From Cedecea lapagei (GTDB taxonomy: Bacteria; Pseudomonadota; Gammaproteobacteria; Enterobacterales; Enterobacteriaceae): DNA of 64,000 nucleotides. A program made the translations under genes and the position numbers. The notes under the pieces were generated by a model. That model ran no database searches. It was not told the DNA's origin and was given only the letters and a program-made list of their open reading frames with translations. The first letter of the stretch is position 1, and the number at the start of each line of letters is the position of its first letter. Shown here piece after piece: positions 1-8,885 of the stretch. The stretch is taken from contig NZ_LR134201.1 in the NCBI RefSeq assembly GCF_900635955.1, positions 434,001 through 498,000 of the forward strand. Direction: 5' to 3'.

Positions 1-354
1 AACTCCGACGAGGCGCTCAGCATCAAACGCGACGCTGACCCGACCTTTGATTTTTGCGGCTACCTTGAAGCGCTCCCGCAGACCAACGGGATGTTTATGG
101 GGAATGCGAATATCGTCCCGCGCCAGCCCCGGAACTACCTCTATCACGCCTATCTGGTGTATATGGAGGCCAACGGCTACCGGAACGTGCTGAGCCTGAA
201 AATGTTCGGGCTAGGGCTGCCGGTGATGCTGAAAGAATACGGCCTGAACTACGAGAAGCGGCACACGAAACAGGGGACACAAACCAACCTGACGCTGAAA
301 GAGGAAAGCAACGGCGAGTGGCTGCCGAAGTGCGACGACCCCGAAGCGACATAA
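1..354 (+). CDS. P4-family DNA primase/helicase (alpha protein), C-terminal part
   Basis: The reading frame is open from base 1 to a TAA at 352-354, so only about the last 117 residues are present. The translated end (for example QTNGMFMGNANIVPRQPRNY and the following KMFGLGLPVMLKEYG) resembles the C-terminal origin-binding end of P4-type alpha replication proteins, which combine primase, helicase and origin recognition. An intrinsic terminator follows at once and then an iteron cluster of the kind this protein binds, which supports the call. The gene belongs to an element that extends left of the window and ends at the repeat at 891-910. Confidence 0.75.
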   Translation, partial: NSDEALSIKRDADPTFDFCGYLEALPQTNGMFMGNANIVPRQPRNYLYHAYLVYMEANGYRNVLSLKMFGLGLPVMLKEYGLNYEKRHTKQGTQTNLTLKEESNGEWLPKCDDPEAT

Positions 355-361
355 CCTACAC

Positions 362-386
362 AGACCGGCATTCGCCGGTCTTTTTG
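362..386 (+). terminator. Intrinsic terminator after the primase gene
   Basis: AGACCGGC-ATTC-GCCGGTCT is a GC-rich hairpin followed directly by TTTTT, eight bases after the stop codon of the primase gene. Confidence 0.85.
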
Positions 387-403
387 TATCTGGCGGCACC
401 GAA

Positions 404-671
404 GGTGAACATTCCACTGTTCACCCTTCACCGTATATTCACCCGCTAACACAATGAAAATAAAGTGAAAAAATGCAGGGTGAACAGAGTGAACAATAAA
501 ACCAGAAAAAACTTTTTTACCCCCTCCCGGCATCCCCCTCCGACAGCCTGTGACAACCAGAGCGGCCAGCCCCTTGTCTGGGTGAAGAATCGATTGTTCA
601 CTCTTCACCAACTCATCACCACTTATCTTTATGATACTAAACAGAAAAACCATGAGGTGAACAGTGTGAAC
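404..671. repeat. P4 crr/ori-like iteron cluster (GGTGAACAG)
   Basis: GGTGAACAG or close variants occur in both orientations: 404-411, 417-425 (reverse), 479-487, 489-495, 596-601 (reverse, TGTTCA), 656-664 and 667-673, with partial GGTGAAG/CTTCACC copies between. As I recall, the type I iteron bound by the P4 alpha protein at ori and crr has this sequence. The position just downstream of the alpha-like gene matches the P4 layout. The stretch 387-880 has no gene I can support. Confidence 0.65.
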
Positions 672-798
672 AGTTATACGGAAAAAAAGAATTTTACTGG
701 CGTGCAATATTACCCCGGTTAGGATCCGTATGACGGAACCTAACCATTGAATGAAAAATATCCATTTCCTTATGAATACCAAACAGTTGTGAACTTAA

Positions 799-836
799 GG
801 GGCATAGAAAAGCATGGGGGCATAAAAGGGGGCACA
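799..836. repeat. Three GGGGCA(T/C)A direct repeats beside the att repeat
   Basis: GGGGCATA at 799-806 and 817-824 and GGGGCACA at 829-836 lie 55-90 bases before the att repeat. Position suggests integrase arm or directionality-factor sites of the left-hand P4-like element; this is inference. Confidence 0.35.
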
Positions 837-890
837 TGTTTGTAGTGGTTAATTAATTTTCTTTATATTCAGTATGTTGTTTTGTATTTT

Positions 891-910
891 GAGTCCGGCC
901 TTCGCACCAT
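891..910 (+). other. Attachment-site repeat (tRNA-Leu 3' end), left boundary of the 24 kb island
   Basis: GAGTCCGGCCTTCGCACCA ends in CCA and matches the T-arm and acceptor end of a tRNA-Leu (E. coli leuX, the P4 site, ends GAGTCCGGCCTTCGGCACCA). The same 19 bases recur at 25088-25106. No tRNA gene precedes it here, so this is a junction between two tandem elements: the primase-carrying one to the left and the integrase-carrying one to the right. Confidence 0.75.
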
Positions 911-922
911 CGGAACATCAAT

Positions 923-947
923 AGACGTCAACGGACGTCTTTTTTTG
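923..947 (+). terminator. Terminator just inside the island
   Basis: AGACGTC-AACG-GACGTCT followed by a run of T. It sits 13 bases after the tRNA-end repeat and would terminate transcription entering from the tRNA side. Confidence 0.75.
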
Positions 948-960
948 TGCCTGAAATCCA

Positions 961-1053
961 GTACCCGCAAGGCTTTCCTCGCTTTTTCATTCAACCTAAG
1001 TCAACCTGATTCAATCTACATCAACTTACTGATGCGGGTACAACTGCGGGTAT
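961..1053. repeat. Phased 10-bp iterons flanked by a 9-bp inverted repeat, upstream of int
   Basis: Four units beginning TCAA(C/T)(C/T)T start at 991, 1001, 1011 and 1021, exactly 10 bases apart. They are flanked by GTACCCGCA (961-969) and its complement TGCGGGTAC (1033-1041), with a further TGCGGGTAT at 1045-1053. The location between the att repeat and int fits integrase arm-type sites or an int operator. Confidence 0.55.
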
Positions 1054-1107
1054 ATCGCGGTTCGATAATGTTTGTACCCACATAGAACCCTTGAAAGGAT
1101 ACTCATC

Positions 1108-2394
1108 ATGGCTCTGAGTGATGTGAAGGTTCGTTCGGCTAAGCCTGAAGCAAAAGCCTATAAGCTTACTGATGGTGAAGGCATGGTTTTGCTGGTTCAC
1201 CCTAACGGTTCCAAATACTGGCGGCTTCGTTATCGCTTTGGCGGCAAAGAGAAGATGCTGGCGCTGGGAAAATACCCTGAAATGTCGTTGGCGGATGTCC
1301 GGGCACGCCGGGATGAAGCCCGTAAGCTGTTAGCTAATGGTGTCGATCCCAGTGAGAACAAGAAAGCCGTTAAGGTAGAGCAGGAGCAAGAGGCGATAAC
1401 GTTTGAAGTGGTTGCCAGAGACTGGCATGCCAGCAATCAGAAATGGTCTACATCGCATAGTGCTCGTGTATTGAAAAGCCTGGAAGATAATCTCTTTGCT
1501 ATTATCGGTAAGCGTAACATTGCTGAATTGAAGACGCGGGATCTGCTCGTACCCATCAAAGCTGTGGAGTCATCCGGGCGTCTTGAAGTCGCCGCCCGTT
1601 TACAGCAGCGGACTACCGCGATTATGCGCTTTGCCGTTCAGAGCGGTTTAATCGACTACAACCCTGCACAAGAAATTGCCGGTGCGGTTGCTACGGCGAA
1701 AAGACAGCATCGTGCGGCACTGGAGCTTAACCGTATACCTGAACTACTTCATCGTATTGATCATTACTCCGGCAGGCCTTTAACTCGATTAGCCGTCGAG
1801 CTCACTTTGTTAGTGTTTATCCGCTCAAGTGAACTACGTTTTGCACGCTGGTCAGAAGTGGATTTTGAAACAGCCATGTGGACGATTCCTGGTGAGCGTG
1901 AACCGCTGGAAGGCGTTAAACACTCTCAGCGTGGATCCAAGATGAAGACTCCACATCTAGTTCCTTTATCGCAGCAGGCTCTGGCTATTTTGGAAAAGAT
2001 CAAAAGCATGAATGGGAACCGTGACCTGATCTTCGTAGGAGATCACGATCCGCGTAAACCCATGAGTGAGAACACGGTGAACAAGGCTCTACGAGTGATG
2101 GGCTATGACACGAAAACGGAAATTTGTGGGCATGGATTCAGGACTATGGCGTGTAGTTCACTTATTGAATCAGGATTGTGGTCGAGGGATGCGGTGGAGA
2201 GGCAGATGAGCCATCAGGAGCGTAGCTCTGTTCGGGCAGCTTACATCCATAAGGCGGAGCATTTGGGAGAGAGGAGGCTGATGCTGCAGTGGTGGGCGGA
2301 TTATCTGGATGCCAATCGGGAGAGGGGGGTTAGTCCGTTTGATTTTTCGAAGATTGAAAGTGTGAATCGACAGGGCGATAGTTCCGCTCTGTAA
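1108..2394 (+). CDS. P4-type site-specific tyrosine integrase
   Basis: Tyrosine recombinase of 428 residues that would insert and excise the island at the tRNA-Leu end. The N-terminus (MALSDVKVRSAKPEAKAYKL) is the DUF4102-type arm-binding domain typical of P4 integrases. The catalytic domain shows the first Arg in LVFIRSSELRFARW, HGFR (box II His and Arg) and a late SHQER...AAYIH segment with the second His and the nucleophile Tyr. I chose the ATG at 1108 because GAAAGGA lies 8 bases before it; an in-frame ATG at 1072 has no such site and would add 12 unrelated residues. The gene lies 200 bases inside the att repeat, as usual for P4-like islands. Confidence 0.93.
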   Translation: MALSDVKVRSAKPEAKAYKLTDGEGMVLLVHPNGSKYWRLRYRFGGKEKMLALGKYPEMSLADVRARRDEARKLLANGVDPSENKKAVKVEQEQEAITFEVVARDWHASNQKWSTSHSARVLKSLEDNLFAIIGKRNIAELKTRDLLVPIKAVESSGRLEVAARLQQRTTAIMRFAVQSGLIDYNPAQEIAGAVATAKRQHRAALELNRIPELLHRIDHYSGRPLTRLAVELTLLVFIRSSELRFARWSEVDFETAMWTIPGEREPLEGVKHSQRGSKMKTPHLVPLSQQALAILEKIKSMNGNRDLIFVGDHDPRKPMSENTVNKALRVMGYDTKTEICGHGFRTMACSSLIESGLWSRDAVERQMSHQERSSVRAAYIHKAEHLGERRLMLQWWADYLDANRERGVSPFDFSKIESVNRQGDSSAL

Positions 2395-2424
2395 AATTTA
2401 CTTCGTCAAGTTGGGAAGCTAAAT

Positions 2425-2463
2425 AAAAAGATGCTTAGCCGTGAAGATGGCTCGGCATCTTTT
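2425..2463. terminator. Bidirectional terminator between int and the defence operon
   Basis: AAAAAGATGC...AGCC / GGCT...GCATCTTTT forms a long stem with A and T runs on its two sides, so it can stop both int and the convergent minus-strand operon. Confidence 0.8.
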
Positions 2464-2482
2464 GATCCTCTAATTGATAAAG

Positions 2483-2508
2483 ATCGATATAGTGCGATAT
2501 CGATTTTT
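2483..2508 (+). terminator. Second small hairpin with T run
   Basis: ATCGATAT-AGTGCG-ATATCGAT followed by TTTT, a weaker AT-rich hairpin 20 bases after the first terminator. From here to 2783 I see no gene; the stretch is AT-rich spacer. Confidence 0.5.
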
Positions 2509-2783
2509 ACCTCACATTTTATTTTTTATTACAGTAAGTTGTAGTCATACGCTGTGTGTTACAGGTATGAAGTCATTTTTTTGGAAAAGTTGATAATTCA
2601 GGCCGAAATCTAACTATGGAAAAATGAATAATTCAATATTCCATAGTTACTGCTCAAAAAATATCGATTGCTGAAGGGCTAATGTTTCAGTAAAGCTGGA
2701 TGCAAGAGTTTGTAATCATATACCGCCAGTGTGGCCTGACATTAGCAATATTACATATTCTATTGCTGCCCCCCTAACTAATC

Positions 2784-4802
2784 CTAAGCGGAAGGCAATC
2801 CAAGCTTGTCGAAGAATGCCCGGTTACGCTCTCTGGCCGTTTTTACTAATTGGTCAAAACTAATCACTTCGATATAGGCATGGGAAGGTTCGTTATAACC
2901 GAAATAGCCCATCCCATCAGATGTGATCCGCAGATTTGCTCGACGGCAGCGCCGGTGCATGGATTCAGTAAGGTCACAAAGTACATAACAATAGCCCGGT
3001 ATATCATTATTTCCCGGAATTGGGCGACCGGATTTTGTAGTTACTTTACCCTCGCGTATCCGCTCTAAATAACTGAGCGCCTGATCAATAGGGTCTTTAT
3101 CTTCACCTTCTCGCATATCATTACGCATGGGGCGTTTGATTTCGATAACTGTAATGGCTGCAAGTGGAAAACTGATCTGGTCGTTAACAAGAAGTGGATT
3201 ATCAAATACTCTTAGACTGAGCAAGTCTGGCTCTTTGGTTGATTCATTGCCAGTGATTGGCATCGAGCTGAGCGTTTTATCAGAAGCTAAATAGTTATGA
3301 AATGCCAAGCGCTCATCGATTAGCCAAAGGTTACAAGAGTCTAGGAAAACCTCGACGGAATCCTTTCGCATAGGCATGATTAGTTCGTGAATTATATCTT
3401 CACGGGCGTACTTTCCGTCCTCTAGTCGCTCAATAGATTTTTGTAAAAGGTCGATAATAACCTTGCGGTGTGAAACGTAATTGGCAAGATCTGATTTCTT
3501 AAGGTCCCCTGCTTTGCGTAGGTAGTCGCCTAACCGTTCTTTATATTCTTCTACATGCTCTCTATTCTGAGGCAGCATGATGTCATGGCCTTCGCTCACC
3601 AACTGACGCTCCACTTCATACCACTGAGCATGCAGGTGTAGTTCCAGCTCTTTATCTGATTTTTCTGGGTCAACGATCAATAACTCTTCTGGAACATAAT
3701 TGGCAATCGGGCGATAGCGCGGAGCATGATTGTTGATAAAATCATCCACTCGTCTGCGACCAGCTGACACGTTTTCTGCCAAAATATCTTGCAGGTACTC
3801 CTTGGTACGAATCAACACGGCTTCCCTAATGTCTTTGAAGCTTACTTCGTTGAGCATGTCCTCAACATCTTCAGCAATATCAAAAGAGGTACGCTCACTG
3901 CGCACATGTTGGTTCAGGTAGTCGGAAGATATGTAACATGTATAAGTAAACTCACCGGAAACGTCAGAAATTTTTCCGTACAGTCCAGGAATTTTTCCTT
4001 GAATGGACTCTTCTTTAACCAGTCGATTAGCTGCGCAGAGTGCCAGTTGGTGTTTTTTATTAACGGATGCACGAAATTTGATATGAGTTAATTCGAATTG
4101 GTGGCCACGAATTGTTATTGTTTCGAGAAAGGCGCTGGCATGCATATGCTCTTGGAGCAAAAGATCGAGGTCAAACACCTCGTCCGCGTCTTCTAGAAGT
4201 ATCTTGGGTGCGCTTCCTTGCCGTACGAAATACCATAGAACATGTTCCAGCAATTGATTGGCTATGGACTGGCCTTTTGCAGGAACCTGCTTTCGAAAGT
4301 TTTCATCAAAATCGAGAAGTTTTATAATGGTGCCAGATTTTTCGTATGTGGCTTCTACAACCTTTTCACCGTGGACTCCCGATTTATCGTCGAAGCGAAA
4401 TATGCGTTTTTTAAGCTTATCATCAACATCGAAAAAGTGGCTTTCCACTTCGACCAGACCAAACACTTTAAGCCACATCAGACGGCCAACACCCCTGCAC
4501 CCCTTGTCAATTTTGTGGTCAGAATCTAGGGTTTCAAATGACTTAAAGTTGGCTTCGTCAAATCCACAGCCATTATCAATTATAGTGAAGCCGATGATTG
4601 GCGATTGGGATTTTGCGTCTAAATCTAGGCTGCCTTGAGTGGTGCGATTGATGCGAAGGATAACCTTTCCATCAGTAGTGTTATTGGTCTCCTCAATAGA
4701 ATGAATGGAGTTTACCACCGCCTCAAATACTGGCATTAGGCCGTGACTCTTAGGCAATGAAGTATTTCGTAAGCGGCCCTTTAAATTTGTTTGTAGGCTC
4801 AC
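2784..4802 (-). CDS. GHKL ATPase fused to a PD-(D/E)XK-like nuclease domain
   Basis: 672 residues. Residues 1-200 are an HSP90/histidine-kinase-type ATPase: N-box FEAVVNSIHS (E27, N31), IDNGCGF (D76, G78, G80) and a glycine-rich lid KGCRGVGRLMW near 100-110. RSERTSFD at 301-308 resembles the ATP-sensing Arg region of GyrB/HSP90-type proteins. Near the C-terminus EPDLL (524-528) and VIEIKRP (E554, K556) match a PD-(D/E)XK nuclease core. It is the last gene of the minus-strand defence operon and its GTG start overlaps the upstream stop (GTGA); AGGAGG seven bases upstream supports the GTG. Function inferred: ATP-driven conformational switch coupled to DNA cleavage, perhaps working with the DUF4263 nuclease encoded upstream. 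I know no named gene for it. Confidence 0.75.
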   Translation of the reverse strand: MSLQTNLKGRLRNTSLPKSHGLMPVFEAVVNSIHSIEETNNTTDGKVILRINRTTQGSLDLDAKSQSPIIGFTIIDNGCGFDEANFKSFETLDSDHKIDKGCRGVGRLMWLKVFGLVEVESHFFDVDDKLKKRIFRFDDKSGVHGEKVVEATYEKSGTIIKLLDFDENFRKQVPAKGQSIANQLLEHVLWYFVRQGSAPKILLEDADEVFDLDLLLQEHMHASAFLETITIRGHQFELTHIKFRASVNKKHQLALCAANRLVKEESIQGKIPGLYGKISDVSGEFTYTCYISSDYLNQHVRSERTSFDIAEDVEDMLNEVSFKDIREAVLIRTKEYLQDILAENVSAGRRRVDDFINNHAPRYRPIANYVPEELLIVDPEKSDKELELHLHAQWYEVERQLVSEGHDIMLPQNREHVEEYKERLGDYLRKAGDLKKSDLANYVSHRKVIIDLLQKSIERLEDGKYAREDIIHELIMPMRKDSVEVFLDSCNLWLIDERLAFHNYLASDKTLSSMPITGNESTKEPDLLSLRVFDNPLLVNDQISFPLAAITVIEIKRPMRNDMREGEDKDPIDQALSYLERIREGKVTTKSGRPIPGNNDIPGYCYVLCDLTESMHRRCRRANLRITSDGMGYFGYNEPSHAYIEVISFDQLVKTARERNRAFFDKLGLPSA

Positions 4803-6178
4803 GGTGCAACCTCCTCTTTTTCATCGCTATTGTTGAGAAACTCGTGCAGTTGCTTTAACTTGAGTAAGAGCTCATCAAATGTAGTGATTTGCACGTTCTT
4901 CGAATTACGTCGGTACATCTCAAAAGACTTTTTCTCGTCTTCATCACTTGGCATAGTACCAATCACTAGAATACAGTGAACAGCATATGATTCAATGTCA
5001 TAAATTCGATTGTTGTTCTTTATAGTGGCGATGTTTTGCTGTAGCTGATAACACTGATCGAGTACTTGTGTTACAGAACCGGTAAGTTCTGTGGAGGCGC
5101 AATAAACAGATCCTCTATAGGGTTTTTTATTCAGTAAGACGGAAGAGGGCTTTTTGATTTCAATGAGAGCTAAGTTGTTCGTTATACCATTTTTAATTAG
5201 ATAGTCCGTTATTTTTTCGCCATCACCAGTCAAACGTTTTCCGCCAATACTTGCCTGGTCTGATATTTTTATTGCCGGATAGCCGAAGGCTAGACTCAAG
5301 ATAAATGGGTTTTGATTGAAGATTTTCTGCCAGGTATCTTCTTTAGTCTTTTTGTTTAGCAAGTCTTCATAAGAACTAATTAAACGCTCTAATGAAGCCA
5401 ACTCGATATCATTTTTCAACTTGGCCAAGGTGAGTGAGTCGGTTTGTTTTACCACTGATTTGTCTTCCGTAACCATATTCATAGCGGCTTGCTTATCAGT
5501 ATCCGTTATCTTGATCCGAAGCATCTTGCTAATGTGATCATTGTCGGTATGTAATGGTTTTTGCTCAACACCCAATTGATAAGCAATATGGTTGTAGGTG
5601 GCGGCTGCCTTCGTTATACGCGCAACTTTCCGAGTTCTTTCTGTTATGCGGTTACAAGCGCGGCGCATTTCATCATAATCATACAAATTTAGATTAAAAC
5701 ATTCATAATCAGTATCGCCGGTTTTTTCCTTATTAATAAGAAGACATTGAAACTTTGTGTGCTCTTCAATGGCTGAAATTATCGCACGATATTCTTTTGT
5801 CAATCCCAAACCATAGCGAATGTCTTTGATAAAACCTGCTGGCAAAATTTGCAAGCATTCAATCACCTCTTCTTTTGTGTAAGGTGCAGAGTGAAGATTA
5901 ATTTCAATATCAATTTGATTTATTCTTTCATACTTATTTTTTAAGTATTGCGGATGGGTAGGCAAGGTATATATGGGAAAGATCGAGATAAAACCATCCT
6001 GACCGCTAAAAAGTGCAATCTTTCTTTTGTGCTGACTCGGATCGTTCGAATCCATTCCTGCAACTTCTAGATCATAGGGGCTCGGAAGATAAAATATTTC
6101 CGTGCAGTTAGGAAATAATTCTTCAATCTCAATATTCAGATCTTCAGGGCTGAAATCTTCGGGCAATAGCTTAGCCAT
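4799..6178 (-). CDS. Shedu-type immune nuclease (DUF4263 C-terminal domain)
   Basis: 459 residues. The first 260 or so are not recognised. Residues 275-400 resemble the Shedu SduA (DUF4263) nuclease: TWQKIFNQNPFILSLAFGYP, then IGGKR at 311, ITDYL with the Asp at 325, and LALIEIKKPSS with E340 and K342 as the D...ExK catalytic set. Shedu is a single-gene anti-phage nuclease family. Here it is embedded in a type I restriction operon, 9 bases after hsdS with a strong GGAGGGAGC ribosome site, and its stop overlaps the start of the GHKL gene, so the two are probably translated together. Confidence 0.75.
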   Translation of the reverse strand: MAKLLPEDFSPEDLNIEIEELFPNCTEIFYLPSPYDLEVAGMDSNDPSQHKRKIALFSGQDGFISIFPIYTLPTHPQYLKNKYERINQIDIEINLHSAPYTKEEVIECLQILPAGFIKDIRYGLGLTKEYRAIISAIEEHTKFQCLLINKEKTGDTDYECFNLNLYDYDEMRRACNRITERTRKVARITKAAATYNHIAYQLGVEQKPLHTDNDHISKMLRIKITDTDKQAAMNMVTEDKSVVKQTDSLTLAKLKNDIELASLERLISSYEDLLNKKTKEDTWQKIFNQNPFILSLAFGYPAIKISDQASIGGKRLTGDGEKITDYLIKNGITNNLALIEIKKPSSVLLNKKPYRGSVYCASTELTGSVTQVLDQCYQLQQNIATIKNNNRIYDIESYAVHCILVIGTMPSDEDEKKSFEMYRRNSKNVQITTFDELLLKLKQLHEFLNNSDEKEEVAP

Positions 6179-6187
6179 GCTCCCTCC

Positions 6188-7399
6188 TTAGAGCTCGCCT
6201 TTAAAGGCGGAATCGAGAATTGATGCTTTTAGAGAACGCATCAGGTCTACTTTTTCAATTAACTCTGCCCTCACATTCTTTCTGAAGAGCGAAACCTCAT
6301 CAATTTTATTGCAAATAGCTTTTTGCAGCTCTGCTCCAGGCGCACAGAAGGAAAGTTCTTTTATTCCTTTCTGATTAATGATGGGTAATGTAGCAGTTGA
6401 TGCATTTGCAAGAATTTCAGGTTTGATAAAACGAAACCAGTAATATGCATACCTAGGCATGATGTCCTTGCTGAATTTCATACCTGTAATTTGCTGGTTA
6501 GAACTTGCATCACGTTCCAGATAGCCTATTTTTCCGATGGTTGCGCCAATAGCCACGAGCAGTACGGTGCCCGCATCAAATTTACGTGCTTTACCCGCAT
6601 CAAACGCTTTTTGACTCAGCTTTTTATTGGAGTTCGTAAGAATGTCATGATCACCAAAGTCAGACGGTGAAAACCAGTTAATGTAACCATCATCATAAAA
6701 ATCAGGTTGCTTCGTCGGTGGTGTTGTACCTGTTTGTATTTGAACAATATGTTCTTCAACCTTAGATAATCCTATTTGTTCAATTGCTAACTTCATTTGT
6801 TCATTTATCGTGCTAGCATACAATGCATCAGCCAGCGAAATACTTTCCTGCAAATGCTCAATGGCGGTGTCGATACGGGTGAGCAGTGCATCGAGCTTTT
6901 CGACGATGCGTTTTTGTTCTTCTCGGGGAGCGATAGGAACGATAAATTCAGAAAGCTTGGTGCCATTGATATTTGGCTGGGCTGCACCTGCTGCATTCAG
7001 GCCAACAACTTCCCAGTAGGCTGGTGTTAAAAAGAAATAGCTTAAATATTCGGGAACGATTTTTTCTTGGTTGGGAGTAATCCTGATTAAATACGATGCG
7101 AAAACTGCATCTGTTGGAGCATTCTTGATTAGAATAGATTTTCCCGCAGTCGCGCCACTACGAGCAAAGACTAAGTCGTTATCGTTCAAAGCGTACTTTC
7201 TGATTTCTTTTTCTTTGAGGGATACAGTCGGAACGCCCTGCCAATCAATTTTTCCATTTTGGATATCAGTAATACGTAAGAACTTTGCATTGCCATTGCT
7301 TTCCGCTTTGGCTGTATGTCCATATTGGATATTATGGCTTAACTTCTTTACAGACTGCCATTCCCAACCATCAGGCAATTGATATAATACCTGCTCCAT
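6188..7399 (-). CDS. hsdS: Type I restriction-modification specificity subunit
   Basis: HsdS, 403 residues, provides DNA target recognition for both the methylase and the nuclease complex. Two half-repeats are visible, each a target recognition domain followed by a helical spacer: the first begins LPDGWEW and ends with APREEQKRIVEKLDALLTRI near residue 170-180; the second runs from IVQIQTGTTPPTKQPDFYDD to LQKAICNKIDEVSLFRK near the C-terminus. The gene starts 2 bases after the hsdM stop. The recognition sequence cannot be read from the protein. Confidence 0.92.
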   Translation of the reverse strand: MEQVLYQLPDGWEWQSVKKLSHNIQYGHTAKAESNGNAKFLRITDIQNGKIDWQGVPTVSLKEKEIRKYALNDNDLVFARSGATAGKSILIKNAPTDAVFASYLIRITPNQEKIVPEYLSYFFLTPAYWEVVGLNAAGAAQPNINGTKLSEFIVPIAPREEQKRIVEKLDALLTRIDTAIEHLQESISLADALYASTINEQMKLAIEQIGLSKVEEHIVQIQTGTTPPTKQPDFYDDGYINWFSPSDFGDHDILTNSNKKLSQKAFDAGKARKFDAGTVLLVAIGATIGKIGYLERDASSNQQITGMKFSKDIMPRYAYYWFRFIKPEILANASTATLPIINQKGIKELSFCAPGAELQKAICNKIDEVSLFRKNVRAELIEKVDLMRSLKASILDSAFKGEL

Positions 7400-7401
7400 A
7401 A

Positions 7402-8880
7402 TTACTTCTCCGCCAATAGGTTTTCAATTTCATCCAACAGGCTAGATACCAGCTTTTCCTTGATGCGGATCTGTTTGAGGATATCTTTTGGTGCTAAGTG
7501 CTCGGTATCTTTCTGTTTAGCTGGATTTTTGGCAGATAAGTCATAATCTTCAGACAGTTTACTCGCTGATATAGTCCATGAGCGAGCTGTGGTTTCTCGG
7601 TTATTATACAGCTCAACAAACTCTTTCAGGTGGTTGTCGGTGATGGGTTTGTTTTTGGTGAGTTTTTGTTCTGGTTCACATTCATAGTACCAAACATCAC
7701 TGGTACAGACACTTCGTTCAAAAAATAGCACGTTGGTTTTTACGCCGGAATAAGGCAAAAATACCCCAGCAGGTAAGCTTAAAATGGTGTGCAGGTTAAA
7801 GTTTTCCAGCAACTCTTGTTTAACCTGTTTAAAAGCGCTGTTGGTCTGGAATAGCACACCTTCTGGCACCACAATCGCTGCTTTGCCTCCGCTTTTCAGG
7901 GTTTTCATAAAGTGCTGTAAAAACAGCAACTCGGTGGCGTTGCTTTGGATGGGGAAGTTTTGCTGAATCTGCGACTTTTCTTTACCGCCAAACGGCGGGT
8001 TGGCCAGAATAATGTTATAACGGCCTTTTTCCTGAATATCGCGAATATTCTGGGTCAAGGTATTACCACGGAATAGGTTGGGTGATTCGATACCATGAAG
8101 GATCATATTCATCATACCCATGACATAGGCCAACGAGGTTTTTTCATATCCGAAGAAAGTATCGCGCTGAATGAAGTCCCATTGCTCGGTAGAGAGTTCA
8201 TTCTTTTTGCTCTTCAGGTGCTCAAAGGCTTCAACCAAAAAACCGCATGAACCTGCCGCCGCGTCGTAAATGCTCTCACCGGGCTTGGGGTCTATCACCT
8301 GCACCATAGCTCGCACTACAGGGCGAGGAGTATAAAACTCACCCGCATAACCACCAGCATCGCCCATGTTTTGCAACAAGCCTTCATAGACCAAAGAAAG
8401 CTCGAATAAATCGGACTCAGACTGGAAGTTCAGACTATCCACAATATCCAGCACTTCGCGCAGGGTATGACCAGAGGCTACTTTGTTATCCAGATATTGA
8501 AATATCGCGCCAATTTTGTAGGTGAAGGATTTTGGGTTTACGGCATTTACTGTTACGTTGGCGAAGCTTTTCAGGTAAGGAAAAAGTTGACTGTTCACAT
8601 AATCGGTCAGGTCATCTCCTGTTTTAGCACGCGTCAAATCCAGCTTGCCATCGGCTGTCTTGGGGCAAGCCCAAGTTGTCCAGCGGTGCTCCTCATCCAG
8701 TACAGGTTGATAGTTTTTGCCGGACAATACTGCTTCGTCTTCTTTTTCGGACTCGTAATCATCGAGAAACTTCAGGAACAATACCCAAGAGGTTTGTTCT
8801 GTGTAATGCATGGCACCGCTGATACCATCGTCACGGCGCAGAATGTCGGTTATACGGTCAATTTTTGGTTGCAATGACAT
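7402..8880 (-). CDS. hsdM: Type I restriction-modification DNA methyltransferase subunit
   Basis: HsdM, 492 residues, N6-adenine methyltransferase. It has the N-terminal helical HsdM_N region, EFYTPRPVVR at about 181-190, the S-adenosylmethionine loop DAAAGSCGF (206-214) and the catalytic NPPF (294-297). Its length is close to EcoAI-type (IB) methylases. In the operon it follows the OLD/PARIS-like gene and precedes hsdS. Confidence 0.95.
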   Translation of the reverse strand: MSLQPKIDRITDILRRDDGISGAMHYTEQTSWVLFLKFLDDYESEKEDEAVLSGKNYQPVLDEEHRWTTWACPKTADGKLDLTRAKTGDDLTDYVNSQLFPYLKSFANVTVNAVNPKSFTYKIGAIFQYLDNKVASGHTLREVLDIVDSLNFQSESDLFELSLVYEGLLQNMGDAGGYAGEFYTPRPVVRAMVQVIDPKPGESIYDAAAGSCGFLVEAFEHLKSKKNELSTEQWDFIQRDTFFGYEKTSLAYVMGMMNMILHGIESPNLFRGNTLTQNIRDIQEKGRYNIILANPPFGGKEKSQIQQNFPIQSNATELLFLQHFMKTLKSGGKAAIVVPEGVLFQTNSAFKQVKQELLENFNLHTILSLPAGVFLPYSGVKTNVLFFERSVCTSDVWYYECEPEQKLTKNKPITDNHLKEFVELYNNRETTARSWTISASKLSEDYDLSAKNPAKQKDTEHLAPKDILKQIRIKEKLVSSLLDEIENLLAEK

Positions 8881-8885
8881 ATTTA

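Noticed and set aside
404..671. CRISPR-like array
   Set aside because: Repeats are about 9 bases, in both orientations and unevenly spaced; they fit P4 iterons.
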